From Deroplatys truncata (lineage: Eukaryota; Arthropoda; Insecta; Mantodea; Mantidae): DNA of 64,000 nt. The stretch is from the NCBI GenBank assembly GCA_030765065.1, contig CM060987.1, positions 73,108,557-73,172,556 of the forward strand, read 5' to 3'. Under the pieces are notes generated by a model. It ran no database searches, was not told the origin of the DNA, and saw only the letters and a list, made by a program, of their open reading frames with translations. How positions within the stretch are numbered: position 1 is the first letter of the stretch; each line of letters starts with the position of its first letter. This document shows, in pieces, positions 11,961 to 24,349 of the stretch. Both the position numbers and the translations under genes were made by a program.

Positions 11961-12614
11961 CCTGCGCTTCATTATCAGCAAAAAATTAAGACGTGTCCAT
12001 GCTGATAGTGAGAGGCATTTACCACAATGTATCCAGCAAGGTGGACATGTATTTCAACAATTTATTATGAATAATACACTAATAGAAGATAATTTAATTA
12101 TAACCTAGCTTTAAAGGACCATAAACATCAACCGAACAAAAATAGCACTTTACATCATCCTGTTAACTTTGCGGCACCAATTGGTACCATATAGTTGTGC
12201 TGATTGTTGATTAACTGTCATATATAACTTGGCATGTTGACACAGATTTTCCCGATGACATTCCTAAATTCTTGTTAAACGGATGAATTGGTGGTTAAAA
12301 TATAACCGATAACATAAACACAAGGGCACACATATTCAAACACCAGACCCAAACAACGTTCTTCTGTAAAGAAAAATTAAGCATGGGTGTCTATTTATCA
12401 AGCTCGCTTTCTGTCGATATAAATTCCCCTTTACAGTTCTGTTTAGGAAAACGTTTTGGCATCCACGCTATCCTGGATGCACAAACTTGATCGAAGGACG
12501 GCTTGTGTGGGCCACCTGGTATTGGTATATGTATATGCGTGTGTGTGTAAACGAATTATGGTGTCAAATTATAGGAACAAACACACTGTCTGCGTTGCGC
12601 TGCCCTATATAATT
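11961..12614. other. No recognisable feature
   Basis: AT-rich spacer after the transposase fragment, possibly including its unrecognisable 3' part. Confidence 0.4.
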
Positions 12615-12790
12615 TCGTTTCGCCAGGGTGCTGCTGGTCTCTACAATGTAGTTTGGCTGAAATCGTTTGCATAGTGCATTAATACTGTGCTTCTGAAGAA
12701 GGGCTCTTGCCCAAAATATAATAAATTATTGCTGTGATAGTGTTTTAATGTGGTGGTTTTTGCAATTGAACAGTCTAGTTCATTTTACAC
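12615..12790 (+). repeat. Dispersed tail repeat with GGGCTCTTGCCC hairpin, copy 1
   Basis: It shares about 170 bp with 22525-22710, including GTAGTTTGGCTGA, CTGAAGAAG, the hairpin region and TGATAGTGTT(T/C)TAATGTG. The perfect stem GGGC-TCTT-GCCC lies at 12701-12712. Repeats of the CTGAAGAAGG..CCGAAACGT type are often tails of Penelope-like elements. That assignment is from memory and tentative. Confidence 0.6.
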
Positions 12791-13348
12791 CTAAAACCCA
12801 GGTTACAATTTTTATTTAAAATAATGCGCATACGTAAACTTAAGTGGGAGTTTCTTCTCATCAAATTTGCGAATTTTTGTTTTGCTTTATTTATGTCTTT
12901 TTAAGGTATTACACATTAGTCGCGCTACATCGATCTTGTCAGCCTAATAATTAACAAAGCATAGGAATTCCTAAGCAGTTGACTTCAGGCTATTTGCGGT
13001 CAAATCATTATACCACAAATAATCCTGCAGTGATGTTGGTTTTAGTGTAGATAAAAGAGACTAAGGGTTACTGACAGAGAGGTAAATCCGGTCCGAGTGC
13101 TGTTTGTAACGGGTTCTGTGAATTCCTACAAAGACATAACTATTCCTCCCGCTTAGCACAGTGTGTAGAAAAAGAAGACCAGTATCTGCTAGGAAAGTGC
13201 ACTTTCGCTTGCATATATGTTAACAATATAATCACAAAATTCATCTAATATTTGATCCTGAGCCTTGATGGACATCGTTATACTTCCACCATAATGAAGA
13301 TGTGAACGGGCGGCTGACTCAAATCAGTGTAACGACTTGAACCTCTAA
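12791..13348. other. No recognisable feature
   Basis: Nothing recognised. Confidence 0.45.
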
Positions 13349-13647
13349 GCAGTTTGTTTGTTTGTTCTATTTATACTGCGGCGCCTTTAACTGCGGCGGC
13401 CTTTCACCTGTGGAACATATTGCCTTATCGGCAATGATGCTAACTTGTATGCACTGGTCATTGGACTTCCAGATTTCCTTGGGTTTGTACATTGGATCAC
13501 TCACACATTCACATTTTCATTCATACTTCCAAACTCTGCTAATCTTGGCTAGAGAAAAATTCCCAGCCGGGAATCGAACCCAGGACGCCTCGCAAAGCAT
13601 GCAGATGTTCTACCGACTGAGCTACGGGACCAGTCATGCAGTTTGTT
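13349..13647 (-). mobile_element. tRNA-derived SINE, family C
   Basis: Read on the minus strand, the head is CCCGTAGCTCAGTCGGTAG then GGTTCGATTCCCGG, good A and B boxes. A body of about 200 bp follows and ends in a CAAACAAACAAA-type tail. A perfect 10-bp direct repeat GCAGTTTGTT flanks it at 13349-13358 and 13638-13647. The trailing body shows that it is a SINE rather than a tRNA gene. Confidence 0.88.
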
Positions 13648-14220
13648 GCTGGAGAGAGCGAAATAGGAAAACACTTGATGTACTTCTTTGGATTGCCCTT
13701 TCTTAATGAAGAAGTTATTAAAAATTCCAACTTAACATATCCATTTTAAACTGTTTGACCAATGCTTAATAAGTAGCTGTTTGACAATGTAATAATTTTA
13801 AAGAAACAACAAAGACAGAATTTTTAACCATGCCAAGGTTGCTCCGAATACTTCAGACTTCAACAACCTTCAAAATTAACTAACATACCTCATTTCTACG
13901 ATATTATAGGAACTCACATGTTCCCATTCCTCACAGATTTCTACCTGCTAAGATTTTGTAGGTATTCACAGCGACCCGTCTATAAACGCAAAAAGACAGC
14001 GAGGGATGTGATGGTTTGTTATCCCAACCTTCCTGCCTTTAGTCCAGTGACGATTCAACCTTGTTTCCTTCCGTTCTTGTTCTTATTCTTGGAAATCCTA
14101 CGCCTAATTGTAACTGTCGTATTTGGATGAGCTAACCAATCAGGACTCTCCGTGTCTTGACTTTTGTGTAGTAGACATTTATAGCTTTTAGATTATAGAT
14201 CTACGACAATCTTAAATTGG
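13648..14220. other. No recognisable feature
   Basis: Nothing recognised. Confidence 0.45.
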
Positions 14221-14510
14221 TGTCAGCATATTTTACTTCAGAATCTGTTGCTTCTTTGCATTCAACTTGACATCCAGGTTAACAGTAGTACCTCATACCG
14301 TTTATTGTATTGCATCAAGACAATTTTAGTTGTAATTATTATACAAAAATGCTCAGACTACTTGAAGTATTTATTCTAGTGTTTGTGTCAGCTTATCTGA
14401 GAGCTTTCCATTCCTGTACTTGCTGCTCTAATTAGCATTCAGGTTAACAGTTGTACAGAATGCATAATTCTGTGTTGCATCAGGACAGTTATTATGCATA
14501 TATGCGTGTG
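14221..14510. repeat. Degenerate tandem duplication, about 165-bp unit
   Basis: Two diverged units start at about 14221 and 14386. Shared anchors in the same order are GTGTCAGC, CTT(T/C)GCAT or its equivalent, TTAACAG(T)(A/T)GTAC, and TTGCATCA(A/G)GACA(A/G)TT, each offset by about 165 bp. It may be a satellite fragment. Confidence 0.55.
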
Positions 14511-16889
14511 CTTTTCAAAAGAATCTTGCTTATTGCTTTAAGTCATACTGTTATAGCTTTAGTGATTTGCGCCATGTAAGCCTACTTTGCAGTTACTCTT
14601 AACGCATTATACTGTTTAGAACAAAATTAGGTTGTTGCTTTTTTTACTATAGCGATGCATATATGAAGATGCAGATTATTTCATATGCTTGCATTGAGCC
14701 ATGTTGGCCCCCTCTTCACAGAATAAATTACGCTGCCGAGTAATACAACATTCTGCATTGAGGTGTCCACCATACTACATGTTCTTGCAGCTGCCAAGAA
14801 GGGAATACAACCAGCATCTTACATTCTACTGCATTATCGGCTGCAGAGAGAGATACTCAACAAATGGCAGCGTAAAGACACTCGCTGTTCGAGTTTCTGA
14901 CGTAAGTTCACTTGGAGGAAAGTTGGAGCTACCCTGGGCATCAACAACACGAGATAGAGAGAAAATAGTCTGAGTCGCTGGTAGTCAGAAGGCAACGCTT
15001 TAACACCGGTCTAAGGAAGCGCTCTCAGGCACGCGCCATTTTTGGTCTTTGTCTAAATTCTACGCAAAATACCTTTCAGTAAGTAATCTGCAAAATTTAA
15101 CATTCAGGGCGTGTGCCGTATTAATTTAGCTTTTGGAACGAGAGCGAGAATGTATTCTAAAGTATTGCTGTAAAGTTTCGAGTATTGCAAGAGAAACTAA
15201 AAACTTGAGGGTGAAATTTCTTATTGTATTTGAGTCAGCGTATAAGGTGGACATTTCTTTGGTAAAGAATATAATATTATACTGTAGCTGTAAGAAAAAG
15301 CTTCATTGAGTTTACATTTTCAAGCCTTGGAGTTAATTCTTTTCCTAATTGATTATATAATTTAAATAATTGTAACCTCTGGGCCACTTCATGTTTTTAG
15401 GTGTTCGCCGATTATTTCCTTTTAATAACATTTCCTTTCATTTCTTAAGTGAGAAAAGTTTAATTACAATACATTACGTTACAGCACGTTCCTATCACCA
15501 AGCATTACTTAATGTTTAAAACTATTATTATAGCATATCACATTACTGTTAAGGCTTATATGGTCTTTTACACTACAGGGGCTGAACAGTCGCGATTTTT
15601 TGGCCGGCTTAACTTCATGTCTCTGTATTGGTAGCTCTAATTCATACAGCATATATTGTTATAAAGTACACAAAGTTATTGGCTTGGTTGACTTTCGTCT
15701 TAATTATTTTCATTCCTACTTTCTGCAGTCATTGGTTTGTTATCCATTTAACGTCACATTGTTTTAATTACTAAGGTGACTCTATAACACAGAGACATCA
15801 CTTATCAGCGTGACCCGCTGATTTTTTTTGCTTTTATGTCGTCATTTTGGGATCAGTTAATTTGAACTCGTGTTTGAATGTTTAAGACGAATTGAAATAT
15901 TAAACTAAGGTAGTCCTACAGAACCTCATGCTAAACAGGAAAGTAGTAGTTGTATTCTGATGCCTGCTGTGTTCGTTTTGTCTACCGGGCATATTGCATT
16001 CAGCCATATCGATCCATTTCATTTTACATAAAATGAGCTATCACACTTTCAATACGTTATACAGAGCTTCTCCATTACTTGCACAATACGTAGACTCGGC
16101 AGAACAAAAGTAATGCGTTATTTGTTAGCCTAGAGACTCAGAATAGCTAATATGGCCAACACAAAACATAGGATATTTAATTTGTGGCTCAGCAAGTGCA
16201 AACAACACTAACAACATCTTGCAAGGTGCGGGATGTTTTCTTTCTCTCGTGGTACATAGCAGCAGTATATTCAAATGGTACATAAACAAGTAATAGCCAT
16301 AATCCCTGCAATACCTGAAAATGTTCATGCTTTTAGGTATATGATACGATAGCAACTGTTATGTATAGTTTTGCTTTACACAAAATGGTTCCAACAGTTC
16401 CACTTCACATAATTTGGCAGATCAAAGTTATATCGCAGATATCAACTAGATTTTGATAACCGCTGGTCAGCTTCTGCATAAGCGACAGCACCATTATCTT
16501 TCAATAGCCCTCTAGGTTATAAATGACCCAACCTAAATGGCCTTTCTATTCCTAAGGCTCCTAGAGGTTTTAACAACTTTCCCGTTTTGGTTGAAACTCC
16601 AGATCCATCATCAACCGTCCTTAACTAACCGGTGATTCAAAACACAATCAGCGGGTTTCCAAAGCACTGGTCTAGTTAATCAAGGATCAAAAGTAATTAG
16701 TTAATCCTCTTAACACACACACTCTCTCTCAAATATTATTATGCAAGGATTTATGTTATGCACCTATACCGAAATTCAATCAATTCAAGTTTGTTACTAT
16801 CGCTGTTAAATTTTGTCCTCAACTTAGATGGAAATAAATTTTGGCACTCTAACCCCTCAGCTACCCACCTCTTTCAGTTCTTCCATATT
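14511..16889. other. No recognisable feature
   Basis: A long stretch without identifiable elements. Short frames, including one of 90 codons at 14701, have no recognisable domain. Confidence 0.4.
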
Positions 16890-18260
16890 CCGAGGTTGAG
16901 TAGCTCATGAAAAAGCGACCACCAGTTTTACGAAGCAATCATCCGGTGGAATGCTTGAAGACATAAGTAATATCAAATTTTAGACATCATTCAAGCTAAA
17001 GAAAATCGCATTCTGTAGAAGACCTCCCCAAGAAAACCAGTTCACAATGAAATGTATTGATATTACTGACAGACAAGGACTCAAGTCCAAGTATTGGTCA
17101 GCATATAACTGAAGATTACGGAGAGATAAATGACGATACCTACTATGAATCTTTTGATGATACAACCAAATTTATATTTTTTCCTACGACCCGAAGGAGG
17201 GTTCAGTCGATGTCCAAGCCAATCCTCGCAGGCCATCAATTTAATATTTATCCTAATTGTCCAATCCAACTGCCTGGGACCCCCAATAGTATCCAAGTTC
17301 TATTCACCTTTTGAACGAATTTCAGCATTTGTTGATAGTATCCTCCATTTATTCGTTACCTCCAGACTATCCTAAATTTAAAACACTCGTCACTTTCTTG
17401 GCAGGTCATGAAAACTTAAATAATGTGAACCGATCATCCTGGCCATAAAAGGACGTCGTTTCATTACACACAAGCATTCCAAAATTGCTGCCACTGTTAG
17501 ATGCTCGACCACATGATGTTACTTCCACGGAGATTATTTGCATTTTGGCAAAATTGACATTTCCTTGTAATGCGTTTTTATTTGAAGACAAGCATTATCC
17601 ACAAGTCAAGGACCCAGTAATGGACACAAGAATGGCGCCATCGTTTGCGAGCCTTTTTAAGGCCCGATTTGAAGAAGATTTTCTCTCATCTGAGAACAGA
17701 ACTCCAATAATCTCGTTGAGGTTCTTCGATATTTTTATGATTTGATCATATAGTTCAGAGGCATTAGGATATTTTACCAACGGATTTCTTCAAGTACTCA
17801 GTGAAGTTCACGGTCACACTTCATGCACACCAGTCGCCTTCTTAGATGTCGACATAACGTTAATTAGCAATAGTTTCTCCATAGAAGTCATAAAACCTAC
17901 CAACTTACAACATTGCCGATTATGGCAGTTGTTATATTATTCAGACTAAAATATCTATCCCATTCTCACTTTCATAAGAGGACATCGTAAATGCAACGAG
18001 CTACCCCCCTTAAAAATATACATTGTTAACCTATCCAGGAAATTATTTGATTTTAGTTATACTGTTTCCTCCCTAACATCTCGTATTCAACAAATCCACA
18101 AAAACCTAAGTCCAGGAGGGAGAATTCCGACAAAATAAATTTTCTCACATGTCCGCACGGAATACACTGAGGCCGAAAAATACTTAATAGTTCTTTAAAT
18201 TAAATTCATTTATTAAAGAATTAGATATCATTGAAAACGATTAACATTTCATACGCATTA
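16890..18260 (+). pseudogene. Penelope-like element reverse transcriptase, degenerate
   Basis: Frames on the plus strand read, in order, the landmarks of a Penelope-like RT. There is a DDTTYESFDDTTKF-like segment near 17130, PIQLPGTPN / GPPIVSKF near 17265 (family: GSPTY), and DVVSLHTSIP at about 17452 (family: D-V-V/S-L-F-T-x-I-P, the motif with the first catalytic Asp). ARFEEDFLSSENRTPIIS near 17665 is followed by a damaged RFFDIFMI where the family has the Y-V-D-D catalytic box, and AFLDVDITL lies near 17836. The frame changes several times and stops are present, so it is dead. A possible GIY-YIG nuclease remnant near 18740-18840 is too weak to call. Orientation is plus; element borders are not found. 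Confidence 0.75.
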
Positions 18261-19550
18261 AAAATTATTAATATTTATGAGACAATGGTTAAAAGTGTTA
18301 ATTAAATCTTTCAAATTAAAGAAAAAGATTATAATCAATTTCAATATTCCAGCATTATAAGTTTTAACATTTTGATAATAAATAACAAGACAATATGTCA
18401 AAATATCTTTATTTCACACCTGTCTACCGCTACAGATTTCAAAGGGATGCCTTCTAATCTCAAGAATACCTTCCGTCATAACGTTCATACCACAAGTGCA
18501 ACAGACATAGCCTCATTATTCTATTCATATCAGTGTCCTAAATACCAAAGGAGCCAAATTATTACACCTTCTCAATCCTAATACAGTGCAAATATCATCA
18601 AACATTTCAAATTACACACTTATGCTACTTGTGAATATGGTTTACATATTGAACTGTAAGAAAATGTGATGTGTTTTACATTCGCTCAGTTTCATCTGTA
18701 GTCTATATGTAAATAATCATAGACGATTTCTCCCACACTGGTTGCTCAAGATGTAAAATCGAGTACATAGACTCGTACCGAGATAATGCACAGTGGTTTA
18801 TGTTGGCAAGAAAACATTACACCGCTTCTATACACCCGTCACCAGGCCTTACCTGCTTTTACCTCTCCACTTTGTTTGTCTTACTCCCCCTTTTTCCTCT
18901 GCTCCTGACTGAAACAGCCTATGTTCATAGATTAATGTTTTAGTTCCACATTTTTAACATAAAACCAATACCAGAATGACTCATCCAGGTGATGTGGACA
19001 GTTGCGGTGCAGCATGCCTTCCAGGCACATAGGTCACAAATTCCGAAATTTCCCCTTTCGCCGCTCACCTAGGACCTATCTATGTTGTAGGCTAATGCGT
19101 GGGCACCGGACTTTATTTCAAACCAGTAAGAGATTGGCTCAGCCAGGACTGATGTGGAACACAGATGAAAAGGAATTATTACCGACGTCATACTTAAAAG
19201 AAACACTAAAGGAAACCAATACCACTCGCACTTTTCAGTGTGCTCGATTGTACTTATGCATGGAGCGCTATTAATTGATGATATTTTCAGTCTTATACAC
19301 TAGATGGTTTATCCACTTCTGCGCCTCGAAGTGACCTTGGGAAGAAAGAAATGACTGCTATTGTTTTGCGTAAATCAGGAAACTTAGCTTAAGGAGAGAT
19401 TATACGGCAAAAATTCCCAAGAAATGAAAGTTTTAGTGTTTTAAGCAGACTAATTAATTGGAATTTCCTTTTTATTTCATATATTTATATATTAATTTAT
19501 TTTTCCTTTATATTTAATACGTATTTTACAATTTTAAACTGCAATGCTTG
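18261..19550. other. No firm feature; possible 3' part of the Penelope-like remnant
   Basis: AT-rich. Scattered residues near 18740-18840 (CxxC then GVYVGK-like in another frame) might be GIY-YIG traces, but I would not annotate them. Confidence 0.35.
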
Positions 19551-19552
19551 TA

Positions 19553-20882
19553 CAAGTGTGGCAATGAGATATGACGGTTTTTAGAACGCTCTCATTTCTA
19601 GCGATTTTGAGTGATGTAACCAGCAATGTTGCTAATGAAATCCAAAAACCATGCAGTTGTTTTTATCAGTGTGTGAAATAAAATATGGATAACTGGTCTG
19701 ATATCGAACATGTGTTCATAATAAGAACTTTTTGGGGGGATTGAAATCGATCACTCGTGTGCAGAGATTTAGAAAGATGTTACGTATTATCGAACGGCAT
19801 GAAATAAGTTCGCCCCGAAACACCATCCTAAAGCGGGCGAGTAAATTTAACAATTCTGCCAATGTTTGTGACAAAATTTCTTAATAGTGCAAAAACAGTC
19901 CGCACGACTGAAAACATTGCTAGACCTAGAAAAGCTGTGTGGCAAAGTACAACTCGCTCTGTAAGGCAGTATTCAATGGTTTTTAATCTATAGGCCAGAA
20001 GTTTTCGCCGCATCCTACCCTGCGACCTCAAATTTCATCCGTATAAAGTTCATTTGTGCATCGAGTTAAACTAAATTTAAACTTACTGAATGTAGTTTTG
20101 TAGACAGTTTACTGACATTTTGAAATCTAATCCGGATATTCTCAATAGTCTGATTATGTCGGATGAGGCACATTTCCACCTTTATGGTTGTGTGAATAAA
20201 CAGAATTTTCCCAGCTGGAGTAATGAAAAACCCTTACAAATGTGGGAAAAATACTGCACAGTTCAAAAGTTATGGTCTGTGTGGCATCTCTGCCTTCGGA
20301 ATTACCGGCCCGCATACTTTTTCGAAGAATGTGGCCGTGACCGTCAACTTAGAACGGTACCAACAAATGCTCACAGTGTTTGAAATCCCTGACGAAATTA
20401 ATTTTGATGACGAATTATGGTTTCGACAAGATGGCGCAACAGCGCACACTGCTGATGGTTCAATAAATTGTCTGCGAAACATGTTTCCAGGGCGCATAAT
20501 TTCACAATTAGAAGACAAAGCCTGGCCGTCAAGATTTCCTGATCTGACTGCAGAGTCAGTTCTTCCTATGGGGTCATTTGAAAAGTAGGGTGAATAGCAA
20601 CAAGCCTCACACCAACATTCAGCTGAAAGGAAGCATAAGGAACGAATTAGCGCCATAGATCCTGTTTTGATGAGACGAGTCGTGCGGAACTTTCACAGCA
20701 GATTGCAGGAATGTATTCGTTGCCGTTAGGTCTACTTCCAAAATGTACTTTTTTAAAAAAAAATAAGGAGACATTAATAAACTGCATTGTACTAGTTTGC
20801 TACCAGTGTATGTGTTTTCTTTTAATTCGTTTTGAGTGTCCCACAAGAGGTCTGTAAAAACCGTCATATCCCACTGCCGCAC
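19553..20882 (+). mobile_element. Tc1/mariner-superfamily element with both inverted repeats
   Basis: The left end at about 19553-19583 reads AGTGTGGCAATGAGATATGA followed by CGGTTTTTA. The reverse complement of the right end (20855-20884) reads AGTGCGGCAGTGGGATATGA followed by CGGTTTTTA, so the inverted repeats are clear. TA dinucleotides flank both ends, consistent with TA target duplication. The 1.33-kb length is normal for the group, and the interior is a full but broken transposase gene. Confidence 0.85.
19685..20740 (+). pseudogene. Transposase of the 19.6-20.9 kb element (DUF4817/HTH type), broken
   Basis: This would be a DDE transposase acting on its own inverted repeats. The N-terminal helix-turn-helix region is recognisable across frames: WSDIEHVF near 19688, SPRNTILKR near 19812, then RKAVWQST..SVR near 19926 and FRRILPCDLKFHPYKVHL near 19998. 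The catalytic half starts with IMSDEAHFHLYGCVNKQNF near 20153, carrying the first catalytic Asp. It continues in a second frame with GISAFGITGPHTF, ELWFRQDGATAHTA (second Asp) and WPSRFPDLTAES, and ends with ISAIDPVLMRRVVRNFHSRL near 20652. At least two frameshifts and several stops make it non-functional. Enough sequence remains to rebuild the alignment confidently. Confidence 0.85.
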
Positions 20883-21158
20883 TATATATTTCAAATATTT
20901 CTTTCATAATGGTTGTGATCTGCCATTCTGTGATGGAATCCTGTACCACTTCACAGAGAAAAAGATTATATAGTTACTTGCTTAGGCGTAGAGTGGTAAA
21001 CTTTAGCCCATCTCATAGGGGGAATGTTACTCTATAAATTGGTACTGCTGTTAAGTATGGAAGCAGCTGCGTACTCAAGACATGTGGTTTCTTTCTTTCA
21101 AATATATGCGACTTGGTTTTCTGCACTTTCGTTTTAAACAACTTCTTCTGTGAGTTTT

Positions 21159-21430
21159 GTTTTTTTTATTTATGGACGCTCTTAACTGCTGTGCTCCTTA
21201 GCGTCCTATTCTGTTATGGGCGTGAACGACCGGTAATTTTGCTCAGAGGCCTCTTTATCAGGCTTGAGGTTCTTTTACGTGCCGTAAATCTACGACACGG
21301 GACCACCGGCTTTACTTCCCTTCCGAAGGAAGCCATGCTAAGGGTTTTTACACCCGAAAAAATTCATCGCCCTCAGCCGGGAACTCGGGAACTAGAGGCT
21401 AGCATGGTAACCACTACACCACGGAGGACA
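21159..21430 (-). mobile_element. tRNA-derived SINE, family B, copy 2
   Basis: An antisense copy of the SINE at 11114. The plus strand starts with the TTTTATTTATGGACGCTC tail and ends in the reversed tRNA-like head (CTAGCATGGTAACCACTACA). The B box is damaged in this copy (GGGAACTCGGGAACT in place of the promoter consensus). Target duplications were not resolved. Confidence 0.85.
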
Positions 21431-21829
21431 ACAGAGATTTTACTATGAATGACTCGGTTCCTTAAACTATTGAGGATAACTAAATTAAATTTCAGGATAA
21501 TAAAAACACTAAGCAGTGTTGGCGATCTGTTTTGTGTTGTTACGAGGATTGGCTATTTTTTAAAAAATAATTTCCGAAAAAAAGTTTAATCAAAAGAAAA
21601 TAATATTATTTTCCTTATTTGACAAACGTATTGTATAGAATTAGAACAGTGACCTAGAAGGCAAGTATCTACATTCTGTACAAATTTTAGTCTGATATCT
21701 TAAATCGTTTCTGAGATAATGGATCACGAATTTAGCAGATTTAACATTGGTTAGTATAGAGCTTAATCTCCGCTTAAACCTCACTCACTAATTGCCTACT
21801 GCCATTTTATTTATTTCTCTATCACAGTC
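21431..21829. other. No recognisable feature
   Basis: Nothing recognised. Confidence 0.45.
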
Positions 21830-22524
21830 CAGTAGGTAGACGAAGTAATGCATTCAATCTAAAATTTTATGTCGACTTTTTGCCGGAAATACTTGTTTTG
21901 AGACCCCACTGAATCCAAAAACACATTTAGTGTGTGTGTCGACAGCATAACTCAGAAACGAAAAGTCGGATAAATACCAATCTTGATATTTAAGTTCAGT
22001 GTCTTCCAAAGATGCTACACGAACATTATCACCAAAATGCACCCAAACTACCCTTTACATGAAAATATTTAGGATGCTTTTTTACTTTCTCAAAAATGGC
22101 TTTAATGATTTTGATTTAAACACAATATATTTAAGTTGTTTACACGACAAAAAATGCCTATCCTGAATTTTCAGGGAATGTCCTTTGAAGTCCTCTTCAT
22201 TAGGAGAAAATGTACTGCACGAAAATGTAGATCTCTTTAAAACACACAATTTACTTCAGATAGTATATTTATGTCACCAGCCATTTCCGAGATATCGATT
22301 ACTTATAGTTTGAATTTTTCAATACTTTGTCATTCTTTGTTTCTCACGAAGTATGGAGTTTTCAAGCACACTACATGGGGACCCGCCTTTAAACATCTAT
22401 CGATTCGGTTTTCTCTGTGCTCCTTGTACCTAACAAAAAGTGCAATTAAACTATTTCGTAAAGTTATAAGGTTATTTCAACTTATATGAAATGGATAGAA
22501 AAATAGCTTTCATGTGAACGTTTG
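21830..22524 (+). repeat. Family A, older diverged copy
   Basis: It follows the family A order (GCCGGAAATAC, CTGAATCCAAAAA, short GTGTGTG, CAGCATAACTC, TTTACATG, GAGATATCG) but with many substitutions and indels relative to the 1074 copy, so it belongs to an older layer. Confidence 0.75.
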
Positions 22525-22710
22525 TAGGTTGGTATAGGTCGCTCCAAGGTAGTTTAGCTGACATTTTTTACATAGTATGCTAACTTTATATCTCTCTGTA
22601 CTGCTGAAGAAGATCCCTTGACCGAAACGTAACACATTATTGTCCTGATAGTGTTCTAATGTGCTTGATTGTTATAATTGGACACCCTATATTGTTTTAT
22701 ATAGTTTACA
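22525..22710 (+). repeat. Dispersed tail repeat, copy 2
   Basis: Homologous to 12615-12790. It retains CTGCTGAAGAAG, CCGAAACGTAACA and TGATAGTGTTCTAATGTG, with the hairpin degraded. It lies between an older and a younger family A copy. Confidence 0.6.
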
Positions 22711-22729
22711 CCTTGTTTCAGAAGTTATA

Positions 22730-23578
22730 ATTTTTACTTTCTCTACCACGTATAGTAAGAAGGGGAAGTATTGCATTCCACGCAAAAATTCAGTACCGAG
22801 ATTTCGCCGGTAACACATATTTTGAGGTCCCCTGAATGCTAATAAAAAAGCTCTTTTAGAAAAACACGGTGTGTGTCTGTGAACAGCATAACTCAAAAAC
22901 GAAAAGTCAGGTAAATACCAAACTGGTATTGAGGTTCAGTATCTTTCAAAGGTGAGACCGAAGATTTTCAAGAAAATCCCCCACCCCAGGTTACCCTTTA
23001 AAGGGAAAGTTTTTTGAAAATGTGATTTTTTTAAAAATGGCTTTAAGGATTATGATTAAAATATCGTATATTTAAGATATTTTCATGACAAATAAAATGT
23101 ATATCTTGAAATTTCTGGGAAGAAGTCTCCAAAAGTCCTCTTCATTCTGAGTGGCTTTTGCATAACTGGTAAACCGCAATACATAGACAAAATGTTTCTG
23201 CACAAAAAATTTAGATGTCGTTAAAATGCACAATTTATGTCTTATGCATTTTTGGTGGAGTGAGCCATCTCCGAGATATTCATTGTTACTTGTTTGAATT
23301 TTCCAATACTTTCTTCTCAAATGGGACTTCGTTATTCCTTTCTTTTATGTCCTGGACATGGAAAGAGAATGGAATGCTCCACATAGCAACCAGTTCTTAA
23401 AAGATTTGACTATCGCTTAAAGCCTATCATATTCCCCTTGCACCTACAAGAAAATTAGCAATAAGTTTCTGCAAATGTTTATCTCGATTAACATAAAGTA
23501 GATGGGGAATAAGTGTTTGTAAAAATAGTTTGTACAAAAGTATACAAAGTCATGTGAGTGTAACGCATCAGATTTTTT
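22730..23578 (+). repeat. Family A 0.9-kb repeat, copy 4
   Basis: A complete copy from TTTTTACTTTCTCTACCACG to GTAACGCATCAGATTTTTT, with a contracted microsatellite (GTGTGTCTGTG at about 22870). Moderately diverged from copy 2. Confidence 0.85.
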
Positions 23579-24349
23579 CAATACGGATACATAGGTTTGA
23601 TACTGCAGATCTTGCAATTCATGTAACAATGATTAATTGGAGATTAAGAACTGAATAAAGTATACCAAACAGATAATTCTATAAGGAAAACTTTACAGAA
23701 AGTCAGGTCACACTGGTTGGCAGAAACAAAGACTGTGAGGAATGTATAACAATGATTTTGTCGAGAATTCACTACTCATTTCCGAGTATAAAACAATAAT
23801 GGTTAGCGGTATAAAGTTCAAGCAATAGGAAGTTTAGTGACGAAAACGGGAATTCCAAGAAAAAACATTTGTAACGGTGGTTTGCAAGAAACTCAAGCCC
23901 TTTTCTAATGAGGATTTGTAAAAGACCAAGTGTGCAGAAAACCAGCGGCTGACCCCGATTATTTAAGCCAGAACCTTCCTTACGATACAAAATATCATTA
24001 ATGGTATACTTTGATAGAGTTTGGTTATAGCTTGACATCACCTTGCTAGTATTGGTTCTCATGTTAAAGTCTGTTCAAGTTTAAAATTGCAGCTCGTAGT
24101 ATATTCGAAAATATAATGTTTCAATATAATTAACTCTTCATTTAACAACAATAGGCATTTATTTCTTTTATCGGTATTGTAAGCGGAACACCGTATGTTT
24201 ATGTATGTAATATGATGCATGTTACTGGGATTTGTGTCCGCGGTCTCCCGAATGCCAGGTACAGGCTCTAATCCCTGAACCATCCAACTTAGTTTATCCG
24301 CCCCTTTTAAACTCGCATGTCCTCTACATGGTTGCTTAAATTAAATTGG
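23579..24349. other. No firm feature
   Basis: Unassigned. A weak tRNA-like patch near 24225-24300 on the minus strand is not convincing. Confidence 0.4.

Noticed and set aside
13556-13635. A tRNA gene on the minus strand
   Set aside because: The tRNA-like head is good but is followed by a SINE body, an A-rich tail and a perfect target duplication.
18740-18840. GIY-YIG nuclease remnant of the Penelope-like element
   Set aside because: Only a few residues fit and they lie in different frames.
20270-20656. 128-codon minus-strand frame
   Set aside because: Shadow of the plus-strand transposase.
24225-24300. tRNA-like segment on the minus strand
   Set aside because: The B box is poor and no SINE body could be matched.
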